Assembly: GCA_034620365.1 (NCBI GenBank)
Contig: JAQGEQ010000363.1
Span: 620,001-684,000 of the forward strand
From: Pegea sp. RAD2-039
Taxonomy: Eukaryota > Chordata > Thaliacea > Salpida > Salpidae
DNA: 64,000 nucleotides
Reading direction: 5' to 3'
Position 1 is the first letter of the stretch, and each line of letters begins with the position of its first letter. The notes beneath the pieces were generated by a model, which was given only the letters and a program-made list of their open reading frames with translations, was not told the DNA's origin and ran no database searches. A program made the translations under genes and the position numbers. Below, in pieces: positions 35,322-50,300 of the stretch.

Positions 35322-38300
35322 TCATCGCCGGTTCGAAGCATCAGTCACAAATTTACAACGGCGCAAGTTGATTCTCTCCAACGTTCCACCAAGACCAAAA
35401 TCTAATTTAGATTCAAGATAATCATCAAGATCAAAAGGATCTTCAAGATAAGAGCGAGAGATCTTTGTCAAGACTACATCTTGTAAGCAGCCAACGAATC
35501 CGCTGCTGTAGCGATCTGATGTCGCGTATGAGATGTCAGGAGCTCCTCCTAAATTTTAAAATGATTAATCAAAGATTGATGAAGAAGTCTTATGGAGCTT
35601 ACCGATGTAAACCTGTCCCGGAGATTCAAGAATCTCAACTGATTTAGCTTCTGATTGGGCGGTTGTTGGTGTGACGTCATCATCAATCCACATGTTGATA
35701 GTAAATCCTTCTCGAAGTATAGTAACTTGATGCCATTTACCATCAGTAACCAATCGGTTGCTGGTTACTTCAACCTTTCTGCTTCCAATACTTAAAGTAT
35801 AGGTGATGGTTCCGTTTTGCAAGCCGACTTCAACAAAATCATATTCCATCGTATCAACGATCACATCAATAAACGATCCAACAAAGTTTAAATGCTGAAA
35901 AAGATCAATAATCAACAATTTTACGTTTGTTTAATCTCGTCGCTAACCTTGCCATGGAAGAGAATAAGACCAGTGCCTATTGTGGTCTTCAGTTGAAATC
36001 TGATCAGTTCGCTTTTTCCGTTATGCTCAAAGATATCATTGATGAAAGATGCGTAAGACATTGATTGGGCAAATCTTGCCGAATGATACACTGAAGCTAG
36101 ATTAAAATTTGAAGAGAGAATTTAGTTAGTAAAATCTTAGTTGCTATAGTTACCTTTTAAGCCATGTAATGTGGGATTTCTGTAAATTTTTTCACAAGGT
36201 TCTACTTCTACTAATTCAAAGGTGGATTTGAGAGAAAAGACAAAATCATCGATTCGTAGCTAAAACAGAAAAGAAAATTCTTCAAAAACCATTAAAAAAT
36301 CGATGTGGCAAGGCTAATAAATTTCCATTTATATTATCAACAATGCTTCATTGAAATTCAAACTTTTTACAAATAGTTTTTTGATAAAAAATTTCTCACA
36401 AAAAAAACAAATTTAAAAACGCACCCCTTCTAAGCAACCATTAAAACCAGTTGTTTCTAGATTTAGACCAGGAAAATTTGGAGCGTTCGGCACTCCACCA
36501 ACGTACAGTTTGCCATCTAGTAATAGATTATCGGATTTACTGGAAATCTTTCCTCGACCACTAAGCTTCCCGTCCACATATAAACTTCCTTTTCTCTTCT
36601 TCCGTATGCAATGGATTGTATGCCAGCTTCCAACCCCAATGGATTTAGCAGAGGATTGAACCAAAGCAACATCTGGATGAGAATAATGTTTACGTGAAAG
36701 ATTAGGGCTGTGATTACATACCTGATCCAAAGCTAAATTTAAATTCGATTGCCCCACCAATGACAGAAACTGATATAAAACTTCCAGGAGTTTTTCCAGA
36801 TTGATAAAAGATAACTCCGTCATCACCAGTGGATCTTCTTAAACGAATCGTCAGTTCTGTTTTTCGCTGTTTCTCAGGCTTTCCATTTGGAGCGGAAACA
36901 GCGTATCCATTCTAAAGAGAAGTAGTTTGAAAAAATTACTAAAAGTATCTAATCAAAAGCTGATGCTACTTACTCCGTTGAAAGAAAGTCCTCGATGGAA
37001 AAACTGGTTTTTACTTAGAGCTGGCAAAGAGGAAGTTGCCAATTTTTCGTACCACGACTCTTCATCATCAAATTCATTATATTTATCATTTAAGACTTCA
37101 TTTGAGATCAAGTTGAAATCATCTGAGTTAATTTTTTCCGTTGTTGCTATTGTAGCCGTACTTGAAACATCAGGCAAGCTTATAGAGCAAGCTGGACCCT
37201 TAAAACCTTCATAACAATTGCATTCAAAGCCATCTTTGGTTTCTACACAGTCTCCATTTTCATTACAAGACTCTACAAAAATATAGGAAGTTTAGAAAAA
37301 TATTTACAAAAGGTGTCGACAAAGTTTTCTTCACCTGGACAATATAATGTTTCATTGTATTGGCACTGATTACCAACAAAACCTTCACGACAGTTGCATT
37401 TATATCCAGCTTGTGTTTCTGCAGTCTGAAAGCATTCTCCATCATTCTTGCATTGACCTTCTCTTCTACATGCCTTGCAATTGAAGATACCAACTTTTGA
37501 AATCATCGTAGTTGGTGACTGAAAATCAACCAATGAATCGAAGGCAGAAAAGTTTAGTTGACTAATACAGCCTGTAAAAAGTAATGTATTTGTTAATATG
37601 TCATATACAACATCAAAATTAAATAAGCTGTGATTACACAATTTTATTTAAATATTATAAAAAGATATTATAAAATAATAAAATATTATATAAATATTAA
37701 GACAAACCAAAAAAACCAGTATGGGGTCTCATGAAAGCGATATCGTTGTGTAAGACTTTGTCATCGGGTACACCTCCAATGTATAAATCTCCATCTAGAT
37801 CAACACCTCTGTATCCTCCTGGTGCTGTTCCTTCAATTTTTTCGCCATCATCTAATTGTAGCCACCCGTCTTCATAGTCTCGTGAAACTTGGACAGTATG
37901 CCACCGATGAAGTTTTATCGATTTCTTAGACTGGGCCAAGAACGTTCCAGAGCCAGCATTAAATCTGAACTCAACCTAGCCAAAAAACAATTATCAACTT
38001 GTAGTTTCATAAACATTTTAAACTGAGTGAAGTTTTAGAAAACTAACAGTCAGAAAACACTCTCTGTTATTATTTGCATTCAAAATTTCAAAGAAATAAG
38101 TTTTTTAAAGAATGGATAACAAAGATTACTTTAATCTCTAAAAGGCTTAAAAAAACTGTTAGAATCATCAGATTACATGCAAGTTTTTGTTTTGTAAAGC
38201 CTTTCACTTACAATTCCTTTATTTATTGACACACTGAAAAAATCGATGTCCATTTCTGAATCCATATAGAGAAGAATTGCATGCATAGATGTGGTTTTAA

Positions 38301-38399
38301 AGGAAATCTTGATGTAGAAAGATCGATAAAGTATATCAGTACTAGGTACCAAAGCAGTTGCGTATGAAATCGGTGTTTGAGTGAAAAGCGGAATTTCAG
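35322..38399 (-). other. Perlecan C-terminal LG/EGF module exons (endorepellin-like)
   Basis: Exons in transcript order: 38212-38399, 37708-37975, 37335-37571, 36974-37272, 36722-36911, 36425-36672, 36154-36259, 35948-36096, 35603-35894, 35322-35548. LG1 shows HRWHTVQVSRDYEDGWLQLD and GDLYIGGVPD. Two EGF modules follow (CRREGQCKNDGECF...CNCREGFVGNQC and CNENGDCVETKDGFECNCYEGF). An acidic linker leads to LG2 (GSWHTIHCIRKKRKGSLYVDG, GKLYVGGVPNAP, GFNGCLEGV), and then directly LG3 (DGKWHQVTILREGFTINMWID, GQVYIGGAPD, GFVGCLQDVVL). Confidence 0.85.
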
Positions 38400-41300
38400 C
38401 TGAGAAAAAGTTTACGTTAAAATATCTTCCTTCAAAAATTTTCAATTTTTATATTGCTTGTTTCTGTAAGTTTATAATCAAAGTTAAGTAAATAAAATAA
38501 AAGATAGTGTTCAAAATCTAAAGCAATTTACTAAAAGTATAAAATACCTTCAACATTGACGACAAAACGTTTTAGTACTACATCATCATCTGAGCGACAC
38601 TCATAAATACCAGTATCTTTCAAATAAAACCTTTTTATCAATGGGGAGTTAGGGATGCTTTCTTTTACAGGATTACTTTCATCCTGTATCATCATTCAAA
38701 GTAAATAATAAATTAAGTTGTTCTAAACTTTATTCAAATCAATAAACTAACCACTTTATACCACTGATATGAAGCTGAGGTGAGATCTAGATCACTGCAC
38801 TGGAGTTCTAGAGATCGTCCTGATCTTATTTTGTGTCGTACACTTTCTGCAACCTTCTCTGTGATTAAGTACAATAAAATTTAGACTTTAGGATAAAAAC
38901 TTGTTTTGTTTAATTGATCTGCCACAATTTAACATTTTGTTTGTACTTTTGTGTGTTACAGATCACATTATTTATCACCTCAGTTTTTGGTAGATCAGTT
39001 TTAGAAAGAAGACAGAATTCTAAACAATATATCTAAAACCTTCTGAGTTTTTGATACCTAATACGTTAAACAAGTAAGCTACCAATCACGATTGTTCAGA
39101 CATAAACTGGTTTATAAAACTTCAGTAAAGCAAAATTTTACATAAAGTAGCTTATTTTATGTTTACTCTTCTAATAAAAGATTTAATTGATTGCAATTAT
39201 TGGGTTTTATTAATCATTGAGTTATAGGTTTTAATAACATCAGAAGATCAAAAGGTTTTTTATAGTTTCTGCAAATAAAGCTCTGCTTACCTTTGACAGC
39301 AAATTCTGCACTTGCTTTTGCTACACTTATTTCATTAGATGATATACAAGTATATAAACCAGAGTCTTCAGTAGTTAGAGAATCCATAATGTAGTATGTA
39401 TCAGTTTTATTGGAAATAAAGATCTCTTCGCCGTCCTAAATTTGTCATTTAGATAAAGTTTAAACAAACGGATAAAAGCAGTACAAGAAAGACAATAAGT
39501 ATAATTAACTTGTAAAGCACCATTTAACTTGACCATAAAATTCGTTATTTGATGATGAATTAAATATTTACTTTTGTTATTACTGTTGTTGGTGAGGGTG
39601 AACCAGTTGCAGAGCAAGTAATTTTTAATGATTCACCAACCCTATATTCGTTTCGTTCAGATAAATGTATGGTCACTTTTGGAACATCTGAAAAATTTTG
39701 TAGGTAAAGATAATAGCTAGATTAGTTTTGCAATCATATTAATCATAGTCAAGTATTCACCTTGAACTATTAAAGTAGAAGTTTTTTCTTTGATTCCAGC
39801 TGCATTAGAAGCTACGCATCTGTAAACTCCTTCATCAGAGAGTTTGACGTTTTCAATTTTTAACTCTTCATCTTGTACAGACACCTAGAAGTAAAAGAGA
39901 TTAACAAATATTTGATTTATTATTGATAGCATTATATATATTTTTTGTAGTATAAATATTCTATCATTTAATAACTACTTAAATACAACAAAAATTTAAA
40001 CTAGATTAATAGTTTTATTAATTATAAAGACTCACCCTTTCAGAGAACCATTCTTGGCTCGTATTTTTAAACCATACTGTTTGAAATCCTTGAATTTCAG
40101 CACCATTTTTGATCACTACGCAAGTAAGCTTTGCTGTTTCTCCAACACGAAGGACTTGTTTAGAAGGTGAAACCAATAGAAATGCTATAAAAATTAAATT
40201 TGTTGTAACAAAGAAAGAGTATTTTGTTTTTTTTTACAGTTGTTTCAATCTATATAAAATTTATTTTTAGTAAACCTTTTATAGATTTATCGTTAATCAG
40301 TTTGTGATTTAGATTATTTTAAGGAATATTTTTAAACAGGTTCATTTACAAAAGTATTTGTTGAAACTCTAAATCAAAAGTTTAATTGCGAAAACTTCAC
40401 TGAATTTTTGATGTCTAGCTTTCGGAAAGATATCAAACAAAAAACGTGAATTCAAACATTCTAAATAAGTTTTATGGATTTAATTGCTTGTATTTTATTT
40501 TCAGTTAAAATATTATTGAAAATAACTAAGAGTTTAATCAGAAATTGTTTGCCTAAAATAGAAACAAAATATCTTCAAATATTCAGCAAATTTTCTGAGT
40601 TGAAACGTTTTTTATCTTAAGGAAAACGGTGTCTACAACTTAAAGTAGCAAAACAACTGCTACCACATCAACAGATGTTTTATATTTACTTACGTTCTTC
40701 ATCTACATCAATAAATGCACTGGCATATCCGGCTTCGTTCTCGGCAGAACAAGTGTATCTTCCTATATCTAACTCAGGGTTGAAATTAGTAATTTTCAAT
40801 GAAAGTTTTCCATCGCTGTTTGTAAAGTCTACATCTTCTCCATTCTACAAATATTAAAACACAAATATTTCAAAAGAAGATTAAAAAAAATTTGATTCTT
40901 CAAAGTTACAATAAATATTGTTTCTTACCTTATGCCACTTTAAAGTTGTATCTGGTGACCCTTTGATAAGCTTACAGTCAACAGTAATTGAAGTTTTCTG
41001 TTTTAATTCGACCACAGGGCTTGAAAAGATTTTGACAACTGGCGGTTCTGTATCAGATAAAATTTAACCTAAATTTGTTAAATAGAATAATATATCTGTT
41101 TGTTTTTATAACTTGGAACCGAGAACCATGGCCTAGTTCTAAATCATCAAAACATGTAATCTTCATAAAAGTGTAAACACTACTATCAAGTGAATGTTTG
41201 CTGGTACAATACGCGTAGAGGACAAGTTTAAGCATTCTCAAAAACTAAGATCTATATTATGATAAAAAAGGTTTTATAAGATCAATGCCTGCTTTGCATT

Positions 41301-44300
41301 TACCGAAAAGTTCACAGGATAAGATACCTAATCGATTCAACTAGCTTTTTTGCCCTATACGAGATTTGAATCATCTATACTGGGTCGTCAGCCACAGAAC
41401 GTATTGAGTAAGTTAGACGAATCCGTAATGTAATCATATGATATTGTTTAACTTATATTTTTCATTTTAAAATAAAATTTTAATAAAATTGTTATCATTC
41501 AAATATTTTCTCTTTTTCTAAAATTATTAATTCATACTATCAAATTTGAAACTACATTTCATACTTTTATAGTTGCATGAATTAGAAATATGATTAGAAA
41601 TGAATTATTACTTAATTCAAAACTAATGTTGTCACAATATTGTTTTAAATTTTGAAGTCTTCTGTTTGTAAACATATTTATTATGTGCTTGATCGAATTT
41701 GTGAAACAAAGTTGAAATCATTATAAAATGTTATAAAAAGTTGTTCGAAATTTATACGCTTACATATTTGTAATTAAAATTACCAAGAAATTTGGGTCTA
41801 TAAGCTGCATATTTTCATTGTAACAATAATTTCATTTTTAAATAAAAGAATATTTTAAATAATTCAACTAACCAACTACAGAAATGTTATAGATGAAGTA
41901 GTCTTCTCCTGCAGCATTTTCTGCTTTGCAAGTGTAGTTACCGTTAAATTGTCTTTGAAAATCAGCAATTTCTAGTACACTTCCTTTGTTATTCACACCT
42001 ACGTTTCAGTCAACAGCAAATTAAAATCATTTGATGATCAGATTAGAGTAAATAAAAAGTAACCTTCGGGAAATTCTGAATCATATCGATGCCAGGTTAT
42101 CTCCGGATTAGGTTTGCCCTCTGCTAAGCATTCTACACTGACTGTTTTGCCAGGTATCACTTTGACCTCCGCGTATCTAAAGGTGTGCCCATTTAAGATA
42201 ATTGTAGGAGGTTCCATTACTACTTTTGCGTGAACTGTAAGTACAAAAAAGAAATTTGGTTTAAGGCAGAAAAAATTTCAGTTATTTTTGATCTTTTACT
42301 TCATCAAAATTATTTCCTTTTTCATATTTTGACTACAAGAGGTAAAAGAATGATAAATTAAAAGATAGAAAATACATCTTGTTGTAAAAGTTTCTTGAAT
42401 GGTTGAAGATATGATACCAATAAAAGAATGAATGAATTTTGGGAGTTTTTTTTTACTTTGACACATTTCTTTTTGACTGCATTTAACAAATATTAAACCA
42501 GAACTTGAATGAGGTTTTCTTTTAGCCGGAAGTAATGGTTTCTCTTACCAAGTATCAGTGATGTTGAAACTATTTTTTTATAAGGAATTCAAAACATTTT
42601 CGTCTTTCATCATAAAACTAGGTTTCTGCAAGTGTGTCATAAGTTGCTAATCATTAAATAAATCGATCAATTATTATTTTTCTACAAAAAAAGAATTAAA
42701 AGTTATTTTGGTCGAAAGTAAAATGATTAAAGAGCACATCTCTCATTTTTTTATTTCAATTCTTTGAAAGAACAAATAATTTTGAAGCTCAGATGCTATG
42801 CTCGTAGATAAAACTTTTAAATAATATCAGAAATTATTTGAATTAACTGAATAAAGAACTTCTAAATCATTTTTCTTGTATCTTATAATCAAAAATATTA
42901 TTACCTTTAACTACAATATTTTCGCGACTAATGCCAATTGAGTTGGTTGATGTACATGTGTAGACACCTGCATCCTCTTTTTCAACATTCTTCTTTGTGT
43001 ACTGAATATGTCCTTTTCGGTATTTTGTCAACTTCATTGAAATACGATCTTTAAATATTTCAAATTTTCATGAGTCTAATATGTTCGCAATAAAAGAAAA
43101 TTAATAAAAAAAGAGGTAGACTTCTGTAGCAGTTAAGATGAAGCAAGGACCCATCAAATAATTAATTATAAACAAAATCTTCTATCTTCAAAAATTTCTA
43201 CTCACGAACGATTAGTAAACGCTTTTTATATATAAAATCGGCAAATTTGTATAAACAAACATATTTCTGTTATGAAGATAGTTATTTTCATCAACTATTT
43301 CTTAACTTGCGGAAAATCTAAGAATTTTTGTTCAAAGCAAAAGCATATAATCATAATAGTTCAAAAACTCTGAAATTTTTAAGGTATTTATTGTTAGCTT
43401 TGAAAGTTTTTCATTTAAGTATAACTACATAAGCTACATGAATAATTTTTGTTGTTTTGTATATTTTTATAGATTAATTCTGCTACACCCAACATTTTAG
43501 GTGCTTAGCAATATAGAATTAATGATTTAGTTGCCTTGAAATATTTTTCAAGTAAAACCGTGGTTAAAACTGTACATTTTTTTTCTTACCAATATCATCG
43601 TCTGATTGTTTTTCCCATACTACTGATGGCCTAGGCTGACCACTAGAGGTGCACTTGAGTACTAGCTCGTCACCTTCCCTCAAGTCAACATATTCGCTTG
43701 GTATAATTGTAATTCGTGGTTTTTCTGCCCATAAACACACAGTTAAAAGAGCATGAAAAGGCACTCTTAAGTTATATGGGTAGTAAAACACTCTCATATA
43801 TTTCAAATTGATAATTTATGCAATGATAATACTAGTTAGAGTCAGATATATGATATCATAACGAAGAAAGCAGTTTAAGTTTTGAGAAGATTTTTTAAAT
43901 ATTTTTACACAGCAAAAGCTACGAATTTCAACAGTTCATTCGATCGAAACTAAAGTCAGACGGTTTCCGGTCGAATAGGCTCACGAATCAGAAAAACGGA
44001 TGTTTTACAGTTGAAAGAAAAGTTGGAAGTTACATCAAGTGACAGCGGCCAGACAGACGGACTTCAACTCACCCACTACGCTAAGAGTTGTTGTGGCAAA
44101 GCTGTGCCCAACTTCATTCCCTGCAATGCATCTATACCGACCACGTGACTCAGCTTGTACACTTTCTATCGTCAATATATCTCCTTTTTCATTTGAATAA
44201 GTAGACTCTGCAACAAGAGCAAATTTTAAACCTTTTCAGTTGCCACTTAGCTGTTGAAAGTTGACAAATCTAAATCTTTACTCTTTCAGTATATTTCGTG

Positions 44301-47300
44301 ATTCAAAACTTGTGACTTCAGAAACTTACGATATTTTAGAAAGAGAAATAATTTTTGATACATAATTGATAAAACTTTTAAAATGTAACTGTTTAAGTCA
44401 CAATAAATAAATTTCTTTGTAGTTAAGACATGTGAGATGAGTTCTTAGACAGAACTGTTTTCAAACAATCTTGCTGGGTGGTCATCTTTGTAAGCAATTT
44501 AATAAATTCAATAAAAAGTCAACTTTCCATCAATCAATTACATTCAGTTTGTTTTCTTTTAAAGTAAATATTAACCGCTATTAAGTTGATGAACAACAAA
44601 ACTGTTAAAGTAGATTTTAAAAAAGCAAACTTTTGTTGAAGTGTTACAAAATAAATTTCAATATTGATCTAAATCTCTTATCTAAATTATGATGAAAAAG
44701 ACTTTTTTTAAAATTATTGTACCGTATTAAGATAATGAAATCAAAAAGGGAGTTTGCGAACGATTTTGTCATTCAACCTTTAGGAAATGTGGCAGACAAA
44801 GTAAAGCTGTTTCAATGTTTACTCTATACTAAAGTATCCTATTGCGTTAGTCGAAACCACAGGCCTAACTACAACAATCGTTTATCAAAAATTGTAATTT
44901 TCAAGTGCTTACTTACCAGTAAAATTCTTGTCATCTAAGCGTTCCCACCGGATTTGTGTATCTTCTTGATCAGTTAAGCATCGTAAAGTAGCAGTTTCAC
45001 CGACTTCATACTCTAGTACAAGTCCAGGTTTTATCTGAATCTTCAAATAAAAAATAATGAGAAATGATGCATTAACTTAAACAAATAATTTTATACAATA
45101 GATGGTAATAATATGTGCGTGAAAATATCAACTTTAATATCAGAAGAAAACTTTTTGCAAGCAAATGTCAAAATCAAGCAATCGATAAATGACTTGTAGA
45201 AATTCAATATTTTGTTTATATACTGAATTCAGATACTAGCTAAATTATTTTTGTAATGATTAATTACAAATGGTCTGAATTATTTATATCCAAACTGCTG
45301 TAAGAATATATACAGTTTTATAAAAATATTTGTAGAAAAGAAGCTATATTCAAAACCGATAATGTATATTTACTAAATTGGTTTTATTAAATTATACACT
45401 GATAAATGAGCAAATGTACCATTTACAACATTTCTTATTTGATTTGTCTTTGTGTATATATTAGTGGTTGAGTAAAACCTGGCTATTTTATTTATTTATT
45501 TTCAGATACGATGATAATCTGAACCTTATTAAAACACATTTTGAAATTATTTTTGAGTTTTTAGTAAAATTTGTTTTTACTTTAATTGCTGGGCGTTTTG
45601 TAACAAGCTTTTGAAAAATAATTGTGTATGCTTTCGGTATTAAGAACTAGTAATAATTAATAAAAAGTTAGCAGACGTATTTGAATTTTAAATAAATATA
45701 AAAAAATAAATATTTAATTTATAAAGATACTAAACCGTCATTGTAATATTATTATTTTCATATTTTAATTCATCAGTTTTTAAAATAAATCAAAGGATTG
45801 AACTGTTTACCACAAGAAAAGCTGAGGTTTTATACTACTGGTATTGTTTAAAACTGACAATAAACTTAATTAAACATTGTGACATTTGTTTGGTTATATA
45901 TATCATCTTTCATCATACAAAGTCTTAGAAGTATTTGTCATTTTGTTTGAAAAGTCAAACACATAAATTATTTTGAAGATTACAAAGTAGAAAGATGATC
46001 AATTTAAAATTAGACATACTTTTGGTAAATCTTTTTTCTCCACATTAACTTTAACATGACTTTTTGATGTTCCATACAAGTTAGTTGCAACACATGTATA
46101 AGTTCCAGTATTAGATAAAGATACATTTACGATAATCAAGTTGTTTCCTTCAACCTATAATAAAATAAAAATATTTTCACAGAAAGCCCAATCTTACAAT
46201 CTAATAATAATAATTGTTCACGCTTTTAAGAAATTTTTATCTAGGTAGTCTCTAAGCACCTTAGACCAGCAACTACAGGATTTATTTATAGGATAAGTAT
46301 TTAAGCTTGATTCTGTTGGTTAAGAAGTTTTACTGGTTAAGATGTTAAGCTGACAAATTAGTAATTGACCAAATGCTAAAAAACAAGTTAGGTTCGCTGA
46401 TAATACAGCTCAAAGTTTTATCTCATTGCTGAACAAACCCAAAATATAAAGGAAACAAATAAGATTTGTACAGCAGTCTTCACATTTATGTCTTTATTGC
46501 ACAAAAATAAAAAGTCAAACATAAAGAATCTCGCAATGAAAGTTTAAAGTGATTAATCATTATTAAAACTTATCGTTTTAACTTATTTGGATCTACCTAC
46601 AATATGATTTTGCGGTGTATTAAACAGCATTAGTTTTATTTGCAATAAGTGGTTGCTTTTAATAGATGATAATTATACAAATTAATTGTTGGTTTCAATT
46701 TCGAAATATGTCTGCATCGTGCAAACTTTAACTTCTATTTTGAAGTTATGATTAAGAAGCGATTTTCATATGTAGCTTTATATCAAATAAATCATTTAAA
46801 AAGGTTTAATTTTTCAAATTGAAACATCAAACATGTAACTTTTTCAATATTTTAAAGAGCTCTGATTGACCAAATCAAATCAATCTTAATTTTTATACCT
46901 TTTTATCAAAATCATATTTAAAAATACAACTTCAAAAATGGCAAAACGCAGCATTTACATGGAGTATATTAACAACTACACTCACCACCATATTATCATC
47001 AAGACTTGTTCCGTCTTCACCTTCCCATGTGACAACAGGAATTGGTTCACCACCAACATCACATTTAATTGTACTGTTCATCCCAACATAATAGTTCACT
47101 TCTTTAAGTGGTGTTGTACACAAAGGTTTTCTTACTGAATAATGAACATCAAAAGAAATTATTGTAAATGAAAAATATACATGGAATTTTAATTAGGCTC
47201 CTTTAATGTTTGATGAAATTAAATAATAAAATGTTTATTTCAACAAGAAAACTTTTAATTTATTAAAACTTTTGAGAAACTCAATTTGAAGAAATCGTTA

Positions 47301-50300
47301 CCTCTCTTACGAACAATGACAGTAAGATCTGTAGAAGCTTCAAAGTAATCATTTCTCGCTGTACAAGTGTAAACACCTTCGTTTTCTGCTGTCACTTTTA
47401 AAAACCTCAAGTAACTTCCCCCTTGTTGTACCTGAAAATTACGTAATTCAGTCCATAAAAAGTTATAAAAACTTTCAAGTGTATGATGTTCGAAAATTGT
47501 GCTAAAATATTTATTTTATAATAATTAAACAAATATTTCTTACCTCAATAAACACTTAACACTTTTATAAAAGACTTTGATTCTACTATTCCAATATAAA
47601 TGCTTTGTTTAATTAAATAATTTCAAACAAAAAGATTTCTATTAAGGTTGGTTTGTTTTTGTCGCTTAACACGGATATATTTTTAGTAAAACTATGCAAA
47701 TGAACTCTTATGACAAATATACATCCTTCGTTTTACTTTTAGAACGACTGATACATTGGTGCACGTGATGATCAATAAATTATTTTGTGATTATAGTCTT
47801 AGACTAATAAAACCAAACTTGTTTTTTATTTAATTATTTCAATCAAATATTCAAAGTAGTAAAAGTTAATTTGAACTGAATGCAAATATTTGATGTCAGG
47901 TCATATAATATTTGTGGGCATGGTTTTAAAGTATTTTTTGAAGTCAAATATTTTTATCTCTTGTGTGATAAAGACAAAATTTGTCTGTCAATTTTATAAT
48001 GTTTATTATGAGCAAAATTTGAAGCGTCTTGTTCAATTTTTAAAACTTAAGTAAACTTTTGAACTTCACATAGGTCGCAAGAGCGTAACTGAACCATTAA
48101 AGTGTATTATAAGTTACCTATAAACGTTTATTTGAAATTAAGCAAAACTAATGCATCTTGATTTACTTACATTATCACCAAGGCGACCGTTTGATTCTGC
48201 TTTTATCCACTCAAAGTGCGGTAGAGGTTTTCCTGGTGATAAGCATCGAACAGTTCTACTGTCGCCTACATACAACTCGAGAGGTGATGCTGGTTCAATA
48301 CTAACGGATAAGGATTCCACTGCAGCTGAATTACAAACAGAATAAAATCTTTTAGTAAAAAGAAAAATAGTTTATCTTATGTTAATGACAATTAATTATT
48401 TGCTTTATATTAAGTGATCTTGTAGTACACTGATTGATTAAAAGGCAGATAAAAGCATCTTTAAAAGCATCTAATAACTTCTATTTTCTAAGTAAATCTA
48501 ATAAATGAATTTTAGTTATCAGTAGGAGTGTTAGAGAAATTTCTGAGAATACAAAAATGTTATTTCACCTGTAATTTCTAGATCTCCAGCTGCTTCAAAA
48601 GTTCCATACTCATTTGATGCACTACATAAATAAGTTGATCTATCGTCTCTAGAAGTAGTTGGTATCAGTAGAAAGTTATCGTTTACTGTAGCGCTTGATG
48701 GTAAAGCTTTTCCGTCCGCTTTAAAAAATATTATACAAATCAAAAAGTTATAAATACTCTATTTATCCTTTACAAGTTTGATACTTGGTTGATAGATGTA
48801 GGTTAGGTATCAAGTACACGATAAAACTTTAAAGAATTTCAATGTTATCTATAAATCAGTTTAGCTTAGACAAGCGATGACTGTTAGTAATGATAAAACA
48901 AGATTAGCTCGCTTCCTATCACCATTTGTCGTTGACCTCTTAATGTTTTACACTTACTCAGAAATCCATGACACAGCAAAGAGTTAAGATTACTTAGTAA
49001 ATAGAGTAATCTAAATACCACTAGAATGTTTTTAAGTATTCAACGCGTTAGCTAATTAGCTAAAGTAAACAATTACCGCGGCGCCATTCAATTATAGGTC
49101 TTGGAGATCCTTGAATAAGGCATTGAAACATTGCTGATTCCCCTTCTTTCACTTCTTGCTTTGCTGGTGTCACTTCAACAGACAGCGTTTGATCTGAAAT
49201 CATTAAAAATCGCCAAATATGAAAAGGTTGTTCTGTGATCAGTCTAAGTTATGTTGATGGCTAAATAAGCGAGGTGAAACATAATATAACTTTTGAATGT
49301 AATCACACCAACAAACGTATCAAAACTATTTAAATAGAACTTTGGTTTTTTTTAATAAATTAAAACATATTCTCCATTTTGCAAGAGCCAACACTAGTAG
49401 ACACCAACAAAATAGAAGCTTTTGACACCAATGTTAATAGTAAATAGCAGTTGTTTTAGAGTCACAGGCTTTATCGAGCTTAATTATCTACTAAACGGGC
49501 TTTTACTCATGTTGTCTTGCAATGCATGCTATCTACAAGTTTCATTTATCATATTTATCTTACTTAAATTTAAATCGAACAATATTTATTTTTGTAACTA
49601 TTAAAATATAATTAATGTTTTTAAAGTTTGACAACTACTTATCCAACTTATTGAACAAATGACTTATGAATAAAAAACTTGAAAGATACTTAAGCTTATT
49701 TAGATATATAAGACACAAATAATAAACAAAAATTAACTCACCTTTTTATAAATGCGCAAGTACATACATGTGTGTATATGTGTGAATACAAGAGCCCAAC
49801 AATATATACAACTTGTTGGTGTGTAGAACTTACTAACATGTTTGTAACAATTTACATTTAGCAAGCCAAACTTGTTCAATTATCTTTCCAAAAATATTTT
49901 GCTCAAAGTCTGTTGGTTCACACCCACACATACAACTTAAGCTGTCTACTTTCTACTTCTCCAAAGTCAGAAGACCTAACATGTATTTTCGATAACTTTC
50001 GATCTAGCCAATAACCGTGAACGGAAGAAGATCTTTTTGGACACACATTTATTGCGATTCAAATAACGCACGCCTTGTTTGTACAAACTATTAGCAAAAT
50101 TAAACAGAATTTAAAGATATTCTTTAAAAGTAAAAGTTAATTGAATATGTTTGTTTGTTAAAACTGATAATATGGAAAATATTGAAGTGGACCAAATAAT
50201 GATCAATTAAAGCATGTAGTGTTAAGACTCATAATTTTTATTGGATCAAAATAACATTTTAAAATATCAATGAAGAAAAAAGCAAAGAATGAGCTGTAAT

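Noticed and set aside
35175-35647. Plus-strand frames of 60-76 codons
   Set aside because: They overlap the last perlecan LG3 exon and its 3' UTR on the opposite strand, and have no recognisable domain.
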